A stretch of 64,000 bases of DNA. Origin: Basidiobolus meristosporus CBS 931.73. Lineage: Eukaryota; Basidiobolomycota; Basidiobolomycetes; Basidiobolales; Basidiobolaceae. The stretch is from assembly GCA_002104905.1 (NCBI GenBank), contig MCFE01000112.1, forward strand, positions 1 through 64,000, in the 5' to 3' direction. A program made the translations under genes and the position numbers. This document shows positions 41,270-52,260 of the stretch, piece by piece (position 1 is the first letter of the stretch; each line of letters starts with the position of its first letter). The notes below the pieces were generated by a model that did not search any database, had not been told where the DNA came from, and saw nothing but the letters and a program-made list of their open reading frames with translations.

Positions 41270-42600
41270 TGGTTGGTACTCAAACTTTGTTATTGTGGCT
41301 ACTGATGCCCATCCACTCAGACTTGCCAACCCCTGACTGGTCCTCTGCTTCTGAAACTACCGTTCCTCCTTCCACTGCACAAAAGTCTATTCATACTTCT
41401 CTTCTTTCTAAATATACTTCTCCACTTCTTCTCACTCTGCCAGAAACTACCAATCTATGTTTCTGATCCAACCCAGTCTGTGTTTCTGGATCCACTAGCA
41501 AGGATTCTGCACCCAAGTGAGCAATCTGTAGTCTTCACAGTTGCTAATGGTGTTGCTCAAGGCTCTGTGCTAGGCCCTATTCTATTTTGAATACTCCTGA
41601 ATGACTTTCCAAGACTATCAGCTGACTCTCTGGCTTCCCTCTTTGCCAATGATATCAGAATCTTCTCCAATGCCCAGTAAGACTCCCAGACCATCCACCA
41701 ATATCTCCAGAAGAATAATCCCCGGCTTTCCATTGCCAAGACAGTACCTTTGGGTTGTCCTATCAACTTAGAGAACTGCACTCTACCTGCTCAGGTCTCT
41801 GCTACATATCTTGGCTTTCCTTTCCTTCCTACTTGACTGGACTCTGGAGCTCACCTGAAGAAGAGAATCATCCTGGCAAGACAGGCCCTCCACAGGTTAA
41901 TGGCTGTTACTCCTTCTTCAACTTCAGCTCCCAGCTGTCTCCTTCTACTCAAGCAGTTTGTCTTCCCTGTCCTGGAATTTGGTCTACCACTTCTCTATCT
42001 TACTTCTAGAGACTGCACTAAGCTTGACAAGTTTGCAGTCTGGTGCATTACCTCCTTGGTGCCTCATCTGCCAGAATGCCCCTGCAGACATGCTATTCTT
42101 GGTGCTCTTGGGTTTATGCCCTACAAGATCAGACTTCTCTACCTTAGAACCAAATTATATCTCAGACTTCACCACTGCAACAACCCACTGATCAAGGCCT
42201 GGATGAGAACACACCACACTACACCTGGCTCCTGCTGGAGAACTATACTTGGAGATCCAGATGTCAAGAAGTCTGCTCATTATATTCTGCAGTCAGAAAA
42301 ACCCAAGGAGGCCTACCTGAAGCACCTGATGGACCTCTGGCAGCAGTACCTGAAGCAACACACTCCCTTTATGATGAACATCAATCCTTATCATATTCCC
42401 CTTATTAATGTTGTCCACAGATCATTCCTACCCCACTTGCTACCCCCCTTCCCACTGAACAGTGTCTTGAGCACTGAAGAGCTATCTTCTCTCCTTATTA
42501 ACTTACCTACCAATTCCCCTCAGCTACACACTCTTGTATCAAAGCTACAGCAGTAGTGCTGGCTTCTTTGTTTCAATACAAATAAAGATTTCACTTGTTG
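41270..42600 (+). pseudogene. Decayed LINE (non-LTR retrotransposon), reverse transcriptase and C-terminal part
   Basis: At about 41530-41640 the frame reads NGVAQGSVLGPILF, a reverse-transcriptase motif of LINE type, followed by a TGA, then LNDFPRLSADSLASLFANDIRIFSNA where the catalytic YADD/FADD has become FAND, and a TAA. Further on LIxLAxxALHRL-like sequence and an open frame (41900-42556) encode the typical LINE C-terminal region (VLEFGLPLLYL, LPECPCRHAILGALG, KIRLLYLRTKLYLRLHHC). An AATAAAG soon after the stop (42580) may mark the 3' end. Several stops and the lost catalytic Asp make it inactive. A 5' fragment also occurs at 3.5 kb. Confidence 0.75.
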
Positions 42601-42874
42601 GTGACTGTCTCCCCCCCTAAGCCCACAATGCAATAGCTACTTTCACTATACACATACTGAGAAGTGCTTTGGTTTAAAAGATTCTGATGCACTGTTGCAG
42701 TTTCATTCTCAAAAAGCACTCATCACAATGCTGTCAGCAATAATCTCAGCAATTAGGCTAAAGTTGCTGCATTCAATATATACTGAGGAGCAAAAGTACC
42801 CTTGGAGTATTAGTGGGACATCACATAGCTGGCAATACCTATTATCACAGATGTTCATGTATAACTGTGTATTA
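42601..42874. other. CG-poor intergenic DNA, no gene seen
   Basis: No coding frame that resembles a known protein. It continues the low-CG composition of the LINE relic. Confidence 0.35.
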
Positions 42875-43071
42875 GACTTGTTCCATTGTGCCATTGATCA
42901 TAGTGCCAGAGAGTGCTGTATATTTTGTTATAATTTGATATTTAGAGTCATATGCATTTCAATTTTTGTCCCAAATTGGCACTGTATGGCACTCTGTGGT
43001 ATGATCACGCACTATCTGGCATGCTACGGCACTATTGGGCACTATGATCAGCTGGAATGATGGCACAAGTC
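42875..43071. mobile_element. Small TA-flanked inverted-repeat element (MITE-like)
   Basis: The ends are imperfect inverted repeats of about 35 bp. The left begins GACTTGTTCCATTGTGCCA and runs to GATCATAGTGCC; the right, reversed, begins GACTTGTGCCATCATTCCA and also runs to TGATCATAGTGCC. The element is flanked by TA on both sides (42873-42874 and 43072-43073), as expected for a Tc1/mariner-type target duplication. It is about 197 bp with no coding capacity. The left end also occurs at 61395. Confidence 0.65.
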
Positions 43072-43073
43072 TA

Positions 43074-43734
43074 TTGTACTCTTCTCTTTGTATAAGTAAG
43101 CACTATATGAGATTCACAGTACAGTATCTACATGCCAAACCCTAACCCTAAATCCTCCTCTAGACACTGATATTGAGGATATTTGGGATACAGCAAAGCC
43201 CAAAATTACCTTGTAGGCTTTCTGCATCTCAGATGCTCATATTCAAACTTGGCTTCTTTGTTCATGATTTAAATTAGCTGTTGCAATATATGACTCACAC
43301 CCTTCTCTCAAGTGGCAAGATATAACCTTGTGAGAAGTTGCTGAATATAGTGTAGTTGTGGTGTTTTGTGAATATTACAGTATCAATAGATAATATATAT
43401 CAGAGCTAAATTTGGTGCAATCAGTGTATGGACAACATGATGAATATTTGTCACAAAGATATGATTGGTATTGAAAATTTTGGTTTAAGCTAGCAAAGTA
43501 GCTATTGAACTGCCAAATTTAACTTGCATTCTACTGTATTTTTATGGTTGCACTTAAATATCTACATGAACTTAGTTACATAATATTTGCAATATTTTTA
43601 TGAGCATTACACAAATGTACTTCTTTCTGGATATTTCAGATGTCCTAAGGAACCCAAAATAGTGCATACTAGTGTTTTGAACTCTCTTCTCTAAAGTATA
43701 TTCTTTTGCAATGCATGGTGCTACTGCAAATACA
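43074..43734. other. CG-poor AT-rich DNA, no gene seen
   Basis: Nothing recognisable on either strand. Confidence 0.35.
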
Positions 43735-43960
43735 TAATATTCTAGAAGTTGATATAGCTACCATATCCTCTGTAACTGCCATAGCAACCACAGTGTCCTT
43801 GTATCTGTCCCTTCCGCTGCCACATTTGCCTTATCTTCAGAGTCTGTATCCATTTGCAGAATACACCCCAAGATACTGCTCAGCAACTTCCATTTCCGGC
43901 AGACTCATGCCAATGAGTGGAAAAACGGTTACTGTAGGGGCAGTAAGAATCTCCATCAAT
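43735..43960 (-). pseudogene. Family D (Gly/Tyr-rich) relic 1
   Basis: On the minus strand one frame ends HCGCYGSYRGYGSYINF and a stop, matching the Gly/Tyr-rich C-terminus of the D copy at 44.4 kb. The preceding part is out of frame and eroded. Confidence 0.45.
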
Positions 43961-44397
43961 TAACATTCTCAATAAACTGCATTATTTTGATCAGAGTGCA
44001 CCTACAACTCATCAACTGCTACACTAGTATTACAACTATATTGAGGATACCAACAACTCAGACAAAGAATACAAGTAAACTTTTGCCTCAGATATATATA
44101 TACATTATACTCATTATTATTAATCAGGCAATGTTGGATTCCACTGTTGCTCATATTAAATATTGCTTATTACCCTAAGAGCTATCTTCCCTTATTCATA
44201 CAATTAAGCAAAGTGTGAATCAATTGAATGAAATTTATTCAGTATACATTCATGGCAAACGTATCTTTTTTCTTGTCAATCCATTGCCTAACCAAAGGAG
44301 ATTCTGTGCCAAACTTGCTTTCTCTTCCATGTAAATGCCAGACAGCATAGAGTGAGGAGTGTAGTAATTTGTTTATTCAGCGTAATGATATGGTAGA

Positions 44398-44879
44398 TTA
44401 GCTGCCCCAATTGCACCCACCATAGGCTCTATAGGCCCCATACCCATTGTAGTGGCCATATCCCCAACATCCCCCATTACCACAAAAACAACCAAAATGT
44501 CTTTGCCCCCAGTATCTACCCTTTCCTTGTCCATAGCCACCATATATACCATATCTACCCCACAACTTGGACTCTTTGGAATCTGCTTCAGGATTACTCA
44601 ATTCAGGACTGCTCTGCTCTCCCTCTCCTCTTTGGTCAGTATCTTGTTTGCTAGAGAGTGTTTTGTTGAATGTATTCCTTGACATTTGGCCAAGAGGACC
44701 ATCAATGTAGTACTGAATGCTCTGTGCATCTCTTTCCTTGCTGGGCAAGAACCTCTTGACCACTGACTGCTTTGTGGATCCCTACTGGAGATGGAGGCAC
44801 TTGCCACATTTGTGCTTGTCACTTGTGCAGGGTTCCCAAAGGCACTGGTAGCCATCACTAGAGCAATGAATTCTTTGAC
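44398..44879 (-). pseudogene. Family D Gly/Tyr-rich protein, best-preserved copy
   Basis: Function unknown. The N-terminal frame reads KEFIALVMATSAFGNPAQVTSTNVAS (signal-peptide-like). A one-base shift near 44760 then moves into the frame KRFLPSKERDAQSIQYYIDGPLGQM...NTFNKTLSSKQ, a charged linker (RGEGEQSSPELSNPEADSKESKLW) and a long Gly/Tyr-rich tail (GRYGIYGGYGQGKGRYWG...YGHYNGYGAYRAYGGCNWGS). Comparison with the copies at 47 kb confirms that the two frames belong together. Gly/Tyr-rich low-complexity tails occur in structural, adhesive or RNA-binding proteins; which applies here is unknown. The 121-codon open part could still be translated. Confidence 0.6.
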
Positions 44880-45075
44880 ATTTAGATAAGAAGGCCATTA
44901 ATGTAGCCTCAAATGTTACATGCATCTTTCCCCTTGTATGACTGGAATCTCATTATCACATGACAACCTTGTTGATTGCAATTGGTGATGGAGGAACTTG
45001 CTACATTAGTGCTTGTCACTTTTGCAGGGTTCCCAAGGCACCAGTGGCCATCATTAGAGCATAGGCTATGGGGGT
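44880..45075 (-). pseudogene. Family D relic 2, N-terminal half only
   Basis: Directly upstream of the previous copy, the minus strand reads (with one lost base) ALMMATGAxGNPAKVTSTNVASSSI and then RFQSYKGKDACNI-stop-GYINGLL, aligning with RFLPSKERDAQSI...YIDGPL. The Gly/Tyr tail is missing. A head-to-tail duplicate. Confidence 0.5.
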
Positions 45076-45974
45076 TTGCTTATGCACTTTCAATCTTCAA
45101 ATGAAGCTCACAAATTCTCTCTGTGCATAGAACACTACATCATGCAAAAATAGAAATACAAGATATTCAAGTGCCACTCTTAGACTTTCTGCCAAGGTAG
45201 GAGCTTGCTCAAGTATACCTATATATCAAGATGATGGCTGTCAATTTCTACTCTACAGAGTGTACTCAATTTCAACTTTAACTCAAGTCCTCAATGCCCA
45301 GCAAAGGAACCGGGCCATACATGCAAGAGGAAAAATGATCTAACGTAAATGGGATAGCCCAGTGAATGCTATAGAGATTTGTCAAGTTTTGATAGCACAA
45401 CTGGGTCAAATTTCAAATTAAAGGTAAATTGAAACATATTATGCACATCAATGGTTGATCAGGTCATTGACAAACACTTACATAATCAAGAATAGCTTTA
45501 AGAAAATCAAGATCTAATGTGCACATTGATGGTTGATCAGGTCATAAATGAGCTCAAAAGAATCAGGATACACATCTATTAGACACAAGAAGAACAAGGC
45601 CACAATCTCAGGCAGGCATTACTCAGGTAGAGGCATAAACAAAGTTGACTTGATTGTTGATTGAGTACTTGGGTATCAGTCAACTTGTATGATAGCTATA
45701 AAACAGTGTTCTCATGTAGTAAGAAATACCTATGTAGCTTTGTAGAACACTTTTCATCAACTATGTGAAATGTGGCATGGAATAGATGTCTCTTGTATTT
45801 ATCAATATGGTGAGACCAAAATACTTGCTCCCTAGCCTTACACCTTGTGAGAATGCAAGTGGTGCTACTGACAGCCAAGAAAATAATAATTAGAGGGCAT
45901 GAGCATCAAGTACTACTCTAAACAAAGCTGAAGATGAGATGATTAGTGCTTATTTAGCTTAATAATGTGGTAAA
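45076..45974. other. CG-poor DNA with a 26-bp direct repeat
   Basis: No gene seen. TGCACAT(C/T)(A/G)ATGGTTGATC and eight further bases occur at 45442-45467 and 45520-45545, 78 bp apart with two differences. Confidence 0.45.
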
Positions 45975-46100
45975 TTAGCAATCCCAGTCACACTTACTAT
46001 ACCAACCATAGCAATCATATCCCCAATATTCACTGTAACCACAATAGTACTCTTGACAGACTTACTTCTCCTGCATTGCCACCATTGCAATGATCAGTGC
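45975..46100 (-). pseudogene. Family D relic 3
   Basis: A minus-strand frame ends YYCGYSEYWGYDCYGWYSKCDWDC and a stop, matching the D tail pattern with its final CxW. The rest is lost. Confidence 0.45.
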
Positions 46101-46726
46101 GATGCACCTCTTTCAGACTACCAGAGAGGGAGGAAATTACTAATAATCCTGTGCATCTATCATATTTGTTGTTATTATTTACTCAAATAGCTCAAGCAAA
46201 GAATATATGTATCCAACCACAGATAGAAGTCCTTTACTTATGCCAAGGAGCCACATTCACAGCACTATACTGCCAGCATTACCTCTGAATCCCCTCACAC
46301 CTTTGCCCAAGTTATCCTATATCCATCTCTGCAGCATTGAACCAATAGAAGGAACCAAATTGCAATGATATCCTCCAAACAAGGGGAGGTACTCACGACA
46401 AAGAGCAGAGGAAAAGTGACTGTAGGGGTAGTGAGAATCTCCATCAATTAACCTTCTCAATAAACCCCATCATTTTGACCAGTGAATCAAGTTCGGTAGA
46501 TGTAGCCTTATTTGTTTGTAATGACAGGAAGTGAAATCTCCCAGACAACCAGCTTGATAATAAGCATTGCGTCAATGGATATTGCAAATAATATAGTAGG
46601 AATGCATACACAAATGATTTTCAGTCAGGCGATTAGCATATTCATACAATGCTAACAATCAATTGAACTGTGCCGCAAAATTTTCTCATATATTGTTCTA
46701 GATCAATTGAACTGCTTTATTTACGC
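46101..46726. other. No gene seen
   Basis: A 63-codon frame (46097-46288) has no recognisable feature. GTTACTGTAGGGGCAGTAAG-like sequence at 43930 recurs near 46418 (GACTGTAGGGGTAGTGAGAA then TCTCCATCAATTAAC), a short duplicated segment adjoining D relics. Confidence 0.4.
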
Positions 46727-47090
46727 TTAACAACCCCAATCACTCCCTCCATAGCCTCCGTAGCAACCGTTACACCCTCGTCCCCAGTATCTATCCCTCC
46801 AACACCCGTAACCGCCATATCTTTCCCAAAGCTCAGCCTCCTCCGAAGGATTGATTGTCCCTTCCTCGTTGCCCTTCTTGGTATTGACTCCCTGATCAGC
46901 ACGTTGCTTACTCAAGGGTGTCTTGTCAAATTTATTGCTCAGCATTTGGCTGACAAGGCCATCGGTGTAGCAGTAAATTGGCAAGCATCTTCCTCCTTGT
47001 AACTTGGCCGGAAAATGATGAACTTGCCTCATTTGTGCCTGTTACTTTTTCAGGGTTTCCAACGGTAAAGGTGGCCAGTTGCACGTGGTA
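46727..47090 (-). pseudogene. Family D relic 4, several frameshifts
   Basis: The end is open (GLVSQMLSNKFDKTPLSKQ..., EEAELWERYGGYGCWRDRYWGRGCNGCYGGYGGSDWGC). The upstream parts occur in other frames: TVGNPEKVTGTNEASSS and FRPSYKEEDACQFT, matching GNPAQVTSTNVAS and FLPSKERDAQSI of the copy at 44.4 kb. At least two small indels separate them. Confidence 0.55.
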
Positions 47091-47094
47091 CTAA

Positions 47095-47430
47095 GCGTAT
47101 CAGCCATATTGCCACCATCTTCAACATTCTCCATAGTGTCCTTGTGTGCAGTACCACGGTCTCTTCCGAACTGAAGTCAGGGTAGCTCTCTCCTTCTTCA
47201 TTTATCCGCAACTTTATTACTTAATATGGTGCTTGACATCCGGTTGAGAATATCACGAGCATCTTGCTCTTTGTTGGGCTGGAACCTCTTTGCCGATTGG
47301 CCACTTTCCAGATCACATCTGGAGATGGTTACGATTACCACATTACTGCTTGTCATTTGTCCCCAAATAAGAGAGCGCTGACCAAAGAACAAAGATCTCC
47401 GCATCTTCTTTGTATACGGAAGCAACCATA
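47095..47430 (-). pseudogene. Family D relic 5
   Basis: An open part reads QMTSSNVVIVTISRCDLESGQSAKRFQPNKEQDARDILNRMSSTILSNKVADK and stops, which defines the middle of the family most clearly. After the stop the Gly/Tyr tail remains only as fragments in another frame (YCTQGHYGEC...WWQYG). Confidence 0.5.
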
Positions 47431-47815
47431 GCTTTGTGAGAAGGGAAGGGATAGTTTACAGGCAAATACACATTAACTTTGTTATTGACGATGTGGGTTT
47501 AGGGTGACAAAGTGACTGGAATATGGCATCTAGGCAAATGTTAGTCAAAGAACGCGTTCGTTGGTTTACCATGAATAGAGTCACTATTGTTTTACCCTCC
47601 CTACATGCTTTAGCCCACCAATCTGCTATGCATGCACCGCAATAAACCATAGTGTGGCCAAAGAAAGTAAACAAGGAGATAGGCCAAATTAAACCGGAGA
47701 ATACGGTCACCATTTGGACACTTGGAATCTCTAAGTGCGATGTTTGCCAAAGGGGAAATTGGCTAAATCCTAGGATACATGTAATGTTATATAGAAATAA
47801 AGAACCAACTCAATA
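47431..47815. other. No clear gene
   Basis: An 85-codon minus-strand frame (47456-47713) has no recognisable domain or paralogue and is not called. Confidence 0.35.
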
Positions 47816-48170
47816 GCAAACCCTTGGACTTATGCATGTAGTTGGCAACTCCAATCATAGCGGCCAGTTCCCACACCTCTAGTATCTGACTCTCCTTGTC
47901 AAGTAATCCTTCCACAGCTCACTCTCTGGTAACGACTTCTTGATCGGTCAAAAGTATTGCTTGGCACCTGGTCCGGAAGGTTGTCGATGTGGTGTCACAT
48001 ATTGCCCGTGCCTTCCTCCTTGAAGGATTGCACCCTTTTACCACATGACCATTTGGTAGATGAGATGGAGAAATTGGCCACAAGGGCAACAGGGATGGTG
48101 CTAGATATATATATAATTTTATATGTTTGCTTGCATTGAGGGTCATGGGATCAATCTTTCACCCAGCAAA
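47816..48170 (-). pseudogene. Family D relic 6
   Basis: Short pieces match family D on the minus strand: QVPSNTFDRSRSRYQ (compare QMSRNTFNKTLSSKQ) and an ESELWKDY stretch (compare SEEAELWERY) before a degraded tail. Stops are frequent. Confidence 0.4.
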
Positions 48171-49047
48171 ACAACTAGTCCGTGTATGATTCCTTGCTAT
48201 CTCAGACAACCTTCAGAATTCCCCTTTTGTTTCGCCTATATATCTAGTGAAGAGTAACACTAGCAAAATAATTTAAGCCTCGTTATGATGCTGGTAATTA
48301 GGAGTGAGCTATTGTGGCTAGCAAAACACCTACATTCAGCATTAGCGCTGTGTCACGTATGCATGTAGGCATTAGTTACCCAACGGAGAGGTGGAAGACT
48401 TTAACGTTGGGGATATCTTTGATAAATTTGTAGATGTTGTGAAGGTGGGTGGTGAATATTAAAACTAATATGTTGTTCGGCAAGGGTCATAATGCTGGAG
48501 GCAAAGATGGCGGAACCAGAGGTGTGTTCAGTGCCATGGGTGATTTTGTTGGCAAGGACTAGAGTGTCTGGTGTGTACTGTACTGATTAAAGAATTGAGA
48601 AACTACAACTGCAACACAACCAATGCTTAAATACAATGGAACCACCAAATATGACATCCAGCACGGTCTTACGTATGAGGACACTTGAAGCGCACAGATG
48701 TAAGGGGGTGGCGGTAGGTCAAATATATATTACCAGAAGCAGAAAGGCATATTCGCTTCAATATTTTACTATTCTCTACTCTTGTACCGCGATCAAACTA
48801 GCATGCATTCAATCAGGTTTAACACTGGTAGCTAAAAAGGAAGAGCGGCTAAGCCACCCATTCAATCATTGTCGAGCAATCCAAGTAACTATTGGTAGAA
48901 CTCCACCACGTGAATATATGGTGAATAGCATCAAAGTTATTTATTCGCAATTGGTTGTCTATGGAATGAAAGTGCCATTCAGCAAGCACAATCAATCCTT
49001 GTTCACAGGATTTATATAGGAGTGTGCAGTAGTGGGCTTCCGGTAAA
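48171..49047. other. Region upstream of kinase 2
   Basis: A 127-codon frame (48636-49019) overlaps the probable promoter and lacks any domain or paralogue, so it is not called. A TTATATAG box near 49013 and GGGCTTCCGGTAAA just before the ATG match the kinase 1 leader. Confidence 0.4.
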
Positions 49048-50216
49048 ATGTCCGTGGAGTCTCGCTATTCATTCCTGCATATCCTGGGAATGGGGAGTTT
49101 TGGTGTGGTGTGGGCGGCCCGCCGAAATAATGACCGCAAGGTAGGGCTGACTCACAAATAGTACCTCTCAATCTCACCATGTCATTTCAGATCTTTGCGA
49201 TCAAGCTCATCACGGTGAAATCTAACGAGCAAACAAAGCTTCATTATTTCCTCAATGAAGCAAGGGTGTTGCGTGGTGTGAAGCACCCAAACCTTGTATT
49301 CATTGAGGAATACACCCATGATGTTCCAAAAGAGCGGCTTTACATTGTAATGGAGTACTGTGGCCATCGTGACCTGGCCTTTTTTATTAAAGAATTTCGA
49401 GCCAACAGGTAACCTTATTACATTATGGTACTAACCAGGATACACTAACATTGCCTTTAAAAATAGCTGTCTGGTGAGGCCAGCAAAGGTGTGGGCAATT
49501 TTTGCTCAAGTGGTCAATGCTGTCCACTGGTGTCATCTGCAGCCACGGATGATTGTCCATCGGGACATTAAACCCGAAAATGGTACAGTGGGGGATCATC
49601 GCCATGGCTATGGCTAATTCCTTTATCTTTTGTCTAGTCTTCATCACCGCCAACAATACTTTTAAACTCGGTGATTTTGGCTTATATCGGAGCCTTGCCC
49701 AAAGATCTGTGGCATATTCTTTTGTTGGTGTACGTATATGTAATCACATCTAGTGAACATGACTAATGAAATTCTTTTAGACACCACTCTACATGGCCCC
49801 GGTAGGTGTTTCCTTGGGCTCAAAGTAAATGTTGTTTAACCTGCTACTGATCCAGTTCTGTAGGAAATGCTTCGGAACCAGCCTTATTCAAGTAAGGTAG
49901 ACATATGGGCTTTGGGGCTACTGCTATACGAGCTCTGTTGCCTTAAGCCCTTGTTTCAAGCCAATAACCAGGAGGAGCTTCTTAAACAGATGATGCTGCA
50001 GCCACCTCCCAACATACCTCTCATCTATCCTCAATCAATGCAACGGCTACTGCACAGTATGTTGAACCTAGAGGTTAGTTGGATTGGCAAGCACAACACC
50101 ATACATAATATCTTAAACTTTGCCAGCCTTTACAGAGACCGACTATTCAGGAGATAGTGGTGATTCCTGAAGTGACCAAGGCACTGCAGCTGATGCACAC
50201 CTGCCAGAAGACTTAG
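49048..50216 (+). CDS. NIMA/NEK-like protein kinase 2, seven exons
   Basis: Predicted serine/threonine kinase of about 279 residues. Exons: 49048-49140, 49191-49408, 49467-49582, 49638-49729, 49781-49801, 49864-50073, 50127-50216. All kinase landmarks are present: GMGSFGVVWAARR, IFAIKLI with the ATP-anchoring Lys, FLNEARVL, VHRDIKPEN, GDFGLYRSLAQRS, TPLYMAPE, DIWALGLLLYELCC, QRPTIQEI. The frame is kept across every junction (phases 0, 2, 1, 0, 0, 0) and exon lengths 1-6 equal those of kinase 1; only exon 7 is six codons longer (MHTCQKT end). Most differences from kinase 1 are conservative, so both look functional. The family's usual C-terminal coiled coil or regulatory tail is absent. Intron sequences are largely different from those of kinase 1, so the duplication is not recent. 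Confidence 0.87.
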
Positions 50217-50567
50217 CCCCTATATATACTGCCTTGCTGGTGGCCCAAATAGTTTTAGTATCTTAGTTATCCACATATGTTACGGAATAAAGTGATCGTT
50301 TGTGTCAAGTGCGTTTACTACTATATTGGTTAACACGGAGCATACCACCACAACAGTACACCAGTCTCACGAATCATTCTGCTGACAGCCATAAGTTGCT
50401 GCTGTCGGAATAAGTGCAGTGGTAAATACATTCCAATAGAATAAACAAGATTGTCTGCCTACTTGGCAGCGGAGTAATTACAGCTATTTACTTATCTATT
50501 CAATTACTACTACTAGAGATCATAGTGGCGTCTATACTTAATTCTCTAAATTCTTCTGTGTGATAGC

Positions 50568-50990
50568 TTATGGCGCTTGTAATGCCAGTTCGGCTTGCGC
50601 AATGAGTTGCAGAATTTGTGCGTTCATATCATCCATGCTGCAATGCAACTGCAAATTATCATTTACAGATACTGACCAAGTACAAAGGGACTCACCTTTG
50701 AATGCTTCACATTGGCCGGTTTTGAGGGTTGAACAGGTTGCTTTGTCTTTGTGCATCATCTTCGGTCCTATAACTGCTTGAAACATAGGCCCATGCCGAA
50801 CTAGAGCTGTCTTGGCCACTCCGCGTACAATAGAAGGTTGGCTGGTAGTTTTTTCAACAATGTTCCGGGACAAAAAACTTCCATGGCCAATCATAGATTG
50901 GAACATGGATCCACTCCGTGGCCAAGCGGCTGGGATTTCAGTGAAATTAGTACCACTCACAAACAATTCAGCTTGTAATGTACCTACAAA
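50568..50990 (-). CDS. Unknown protein E2, convergent partner of kinase 2
   Basis: Paralogue of the gene at 39883-40308. Open from about 50990 (reading GTLQAELFVSGTNFTEIPAAWPRSGSMFQSMIGHG) to LIAQAELALQAP and stop at 50568. There is no ATG at the place where E1 starts. A CTATTTGTAG just upstream could be an intron acceptor leading from an unseen first exon, or the start has been lost and the copy is dead. The middle differs more from E1 than the two ends do. Function unknown. The stop is about 350 bp from the kinase 2 stop. Confidence 0.5.
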   Translation of the reverse strand, partial: FVGTLQAELFVSGTNFTEIPAAWPRSGSMFQSMIGHGSFLSRNIVEKTTSQPSIVRGVAKTALVRHGPMFQAVIGPKMMHKDKATCSTLKTGQCEAFKGESLCTWSVSVNDNLQLHCSMDDMNAQILQLIAQAELALQAP

Positions 50991-51949
50991 TAGCTAAGGA
51001 CTTGTTGATAAAATGCTGCATGGTAATGTGTATTGCTTTTCAGCAGCAAAGCCCATTATATACGCACTCTCACATGAAACATCATAGTTGTTTACGGTTG
51101 CAATCACTACACAATCAATCCTGCTTGATGTGTTTTAATACATAGGCTGGCTTTTTATGTCTCAGCCATGTATCAATAGTTATTTTTATCATATAATCTT
51201 CATTTGTAAATACATGGCGGGAATGGACTATAATAAGTAATCAAGTCTCTTACCAGTGTACAGGCAATATTACTCAGTTTTGTATTTGCGTATTGCAAAA
51301 CAACTCCGTGTATTCCGTTGTGCCATTAATATAAAGTCAACAATCAAAGCTCGCTTAATGGCTCTAGATACAAATGGAATATTGTCACGTCTTAGTCTGC
51401 TACATTCAGAGGAATGACACCAGTAGGATGCTCCAACTCTTTCTACATGGCATTAAAGTGGTCATTGCCTTAGTTTCTTGAGAGAAATTAAATAGATACG
51501 GTTATATTAACATCCGGCCAAGAATACCTTCAACCATGATTGATTCTTACTCTCAATATATACATGCGTTCAATCAGGTTTTATACATGCGCTCAATCAG
51601 GTTTCCTATAAATACGAGGCAAATACCCATATTTTGGTGGTAGAGCCCTGGTCCGGGAAGACCTTGGCGTGGTGGATGCTGAATACAAGACACACAGATA
51701 GCCAGGTAGAATATGCTCCCAACCAACTCTCATAATTTGAGTCCAGCAGGAGGTGCAGCGGTATTCTAGTGCGGTTGTAAGGCTTAGCATGGTAAATGAG
51801 CAGGCCAAACAAAAGCACCCTCAGCTCACTCCGCAAAAACTATTCAAATACCTGGTATCACTGTTGGATGGCAGCCCGAATAAGTTAATTGCGTGACAAC
51901 ATTCTTGGTCACCTGGTGCTGATTCAATTAAATGTAATTGATAGCAAAT
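50991..51949. other. No gene seen
   Basis: A GTATATAATG box near 51060 on the minus strand could serve E2. Near 51560-51600 the phrase GCGTTCAATCAGGTTT occurs as GCGCTCAATCAGGTTT again 28 bp later, and a related ATTCAATCAGGTTTAACAC is at 48810. Two minus-strand frames (51593-51836) overlap each other and show no domain. Confidence 0.4.
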
Positions 51950-52260
51950 GTGATTATTAAGCATGATGTTATGTAAGCTAGCAACCCAATCACACCCGTC
52001 ATATCCTCTGTAGCCTCCATACCCATTGTAACGACTGTATCCCCGACGTCCCCCATAGCCACTGTAATGACTGTAGCGTTGTCATATCTGCCCCTTCCTC
52101 TTCCATAGCCACCATATCTTACCCACAGCTCAGCCTCTTCTGAGCCAATGTCTTCACCAGTGGAAGCGGCTTGCTTATTGGCAAGCTCATTGCCTGGCAT
52201 TTGGCCAAACATGTCAATTCTCTGGTCATGCCACACTAGATGAACCACAAAGCCTACAAT
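51950..52260 (-). pseudogene. Family D relic 7
   Basis: One frame reads FGQMPGNELANKQAAS...GSEEAELWVRYGGYGRGRGR. After a frameshift the tail continues RYSHYSGYGGRRGYSRYNGYGGYRGYDGCDW. With the shift corrected it has the family layout, and it shows that D extends to the right of kinase 2. Confidence 0.55.

Noticed and set aside
41755-42009. 84-codon frame in the LINE relic as a separate gene
   Set aside because: It overlaps the LINE reading frame that carries the recognisable reverse-transcriptase and C-terminal motifs.
48636-49019. 127-codon open frame before kinase 2
   Set aside because: It overlaps the probable kinase promoter and leader, has no signal peptide, domain or paralogue at the kinase 1 locus.
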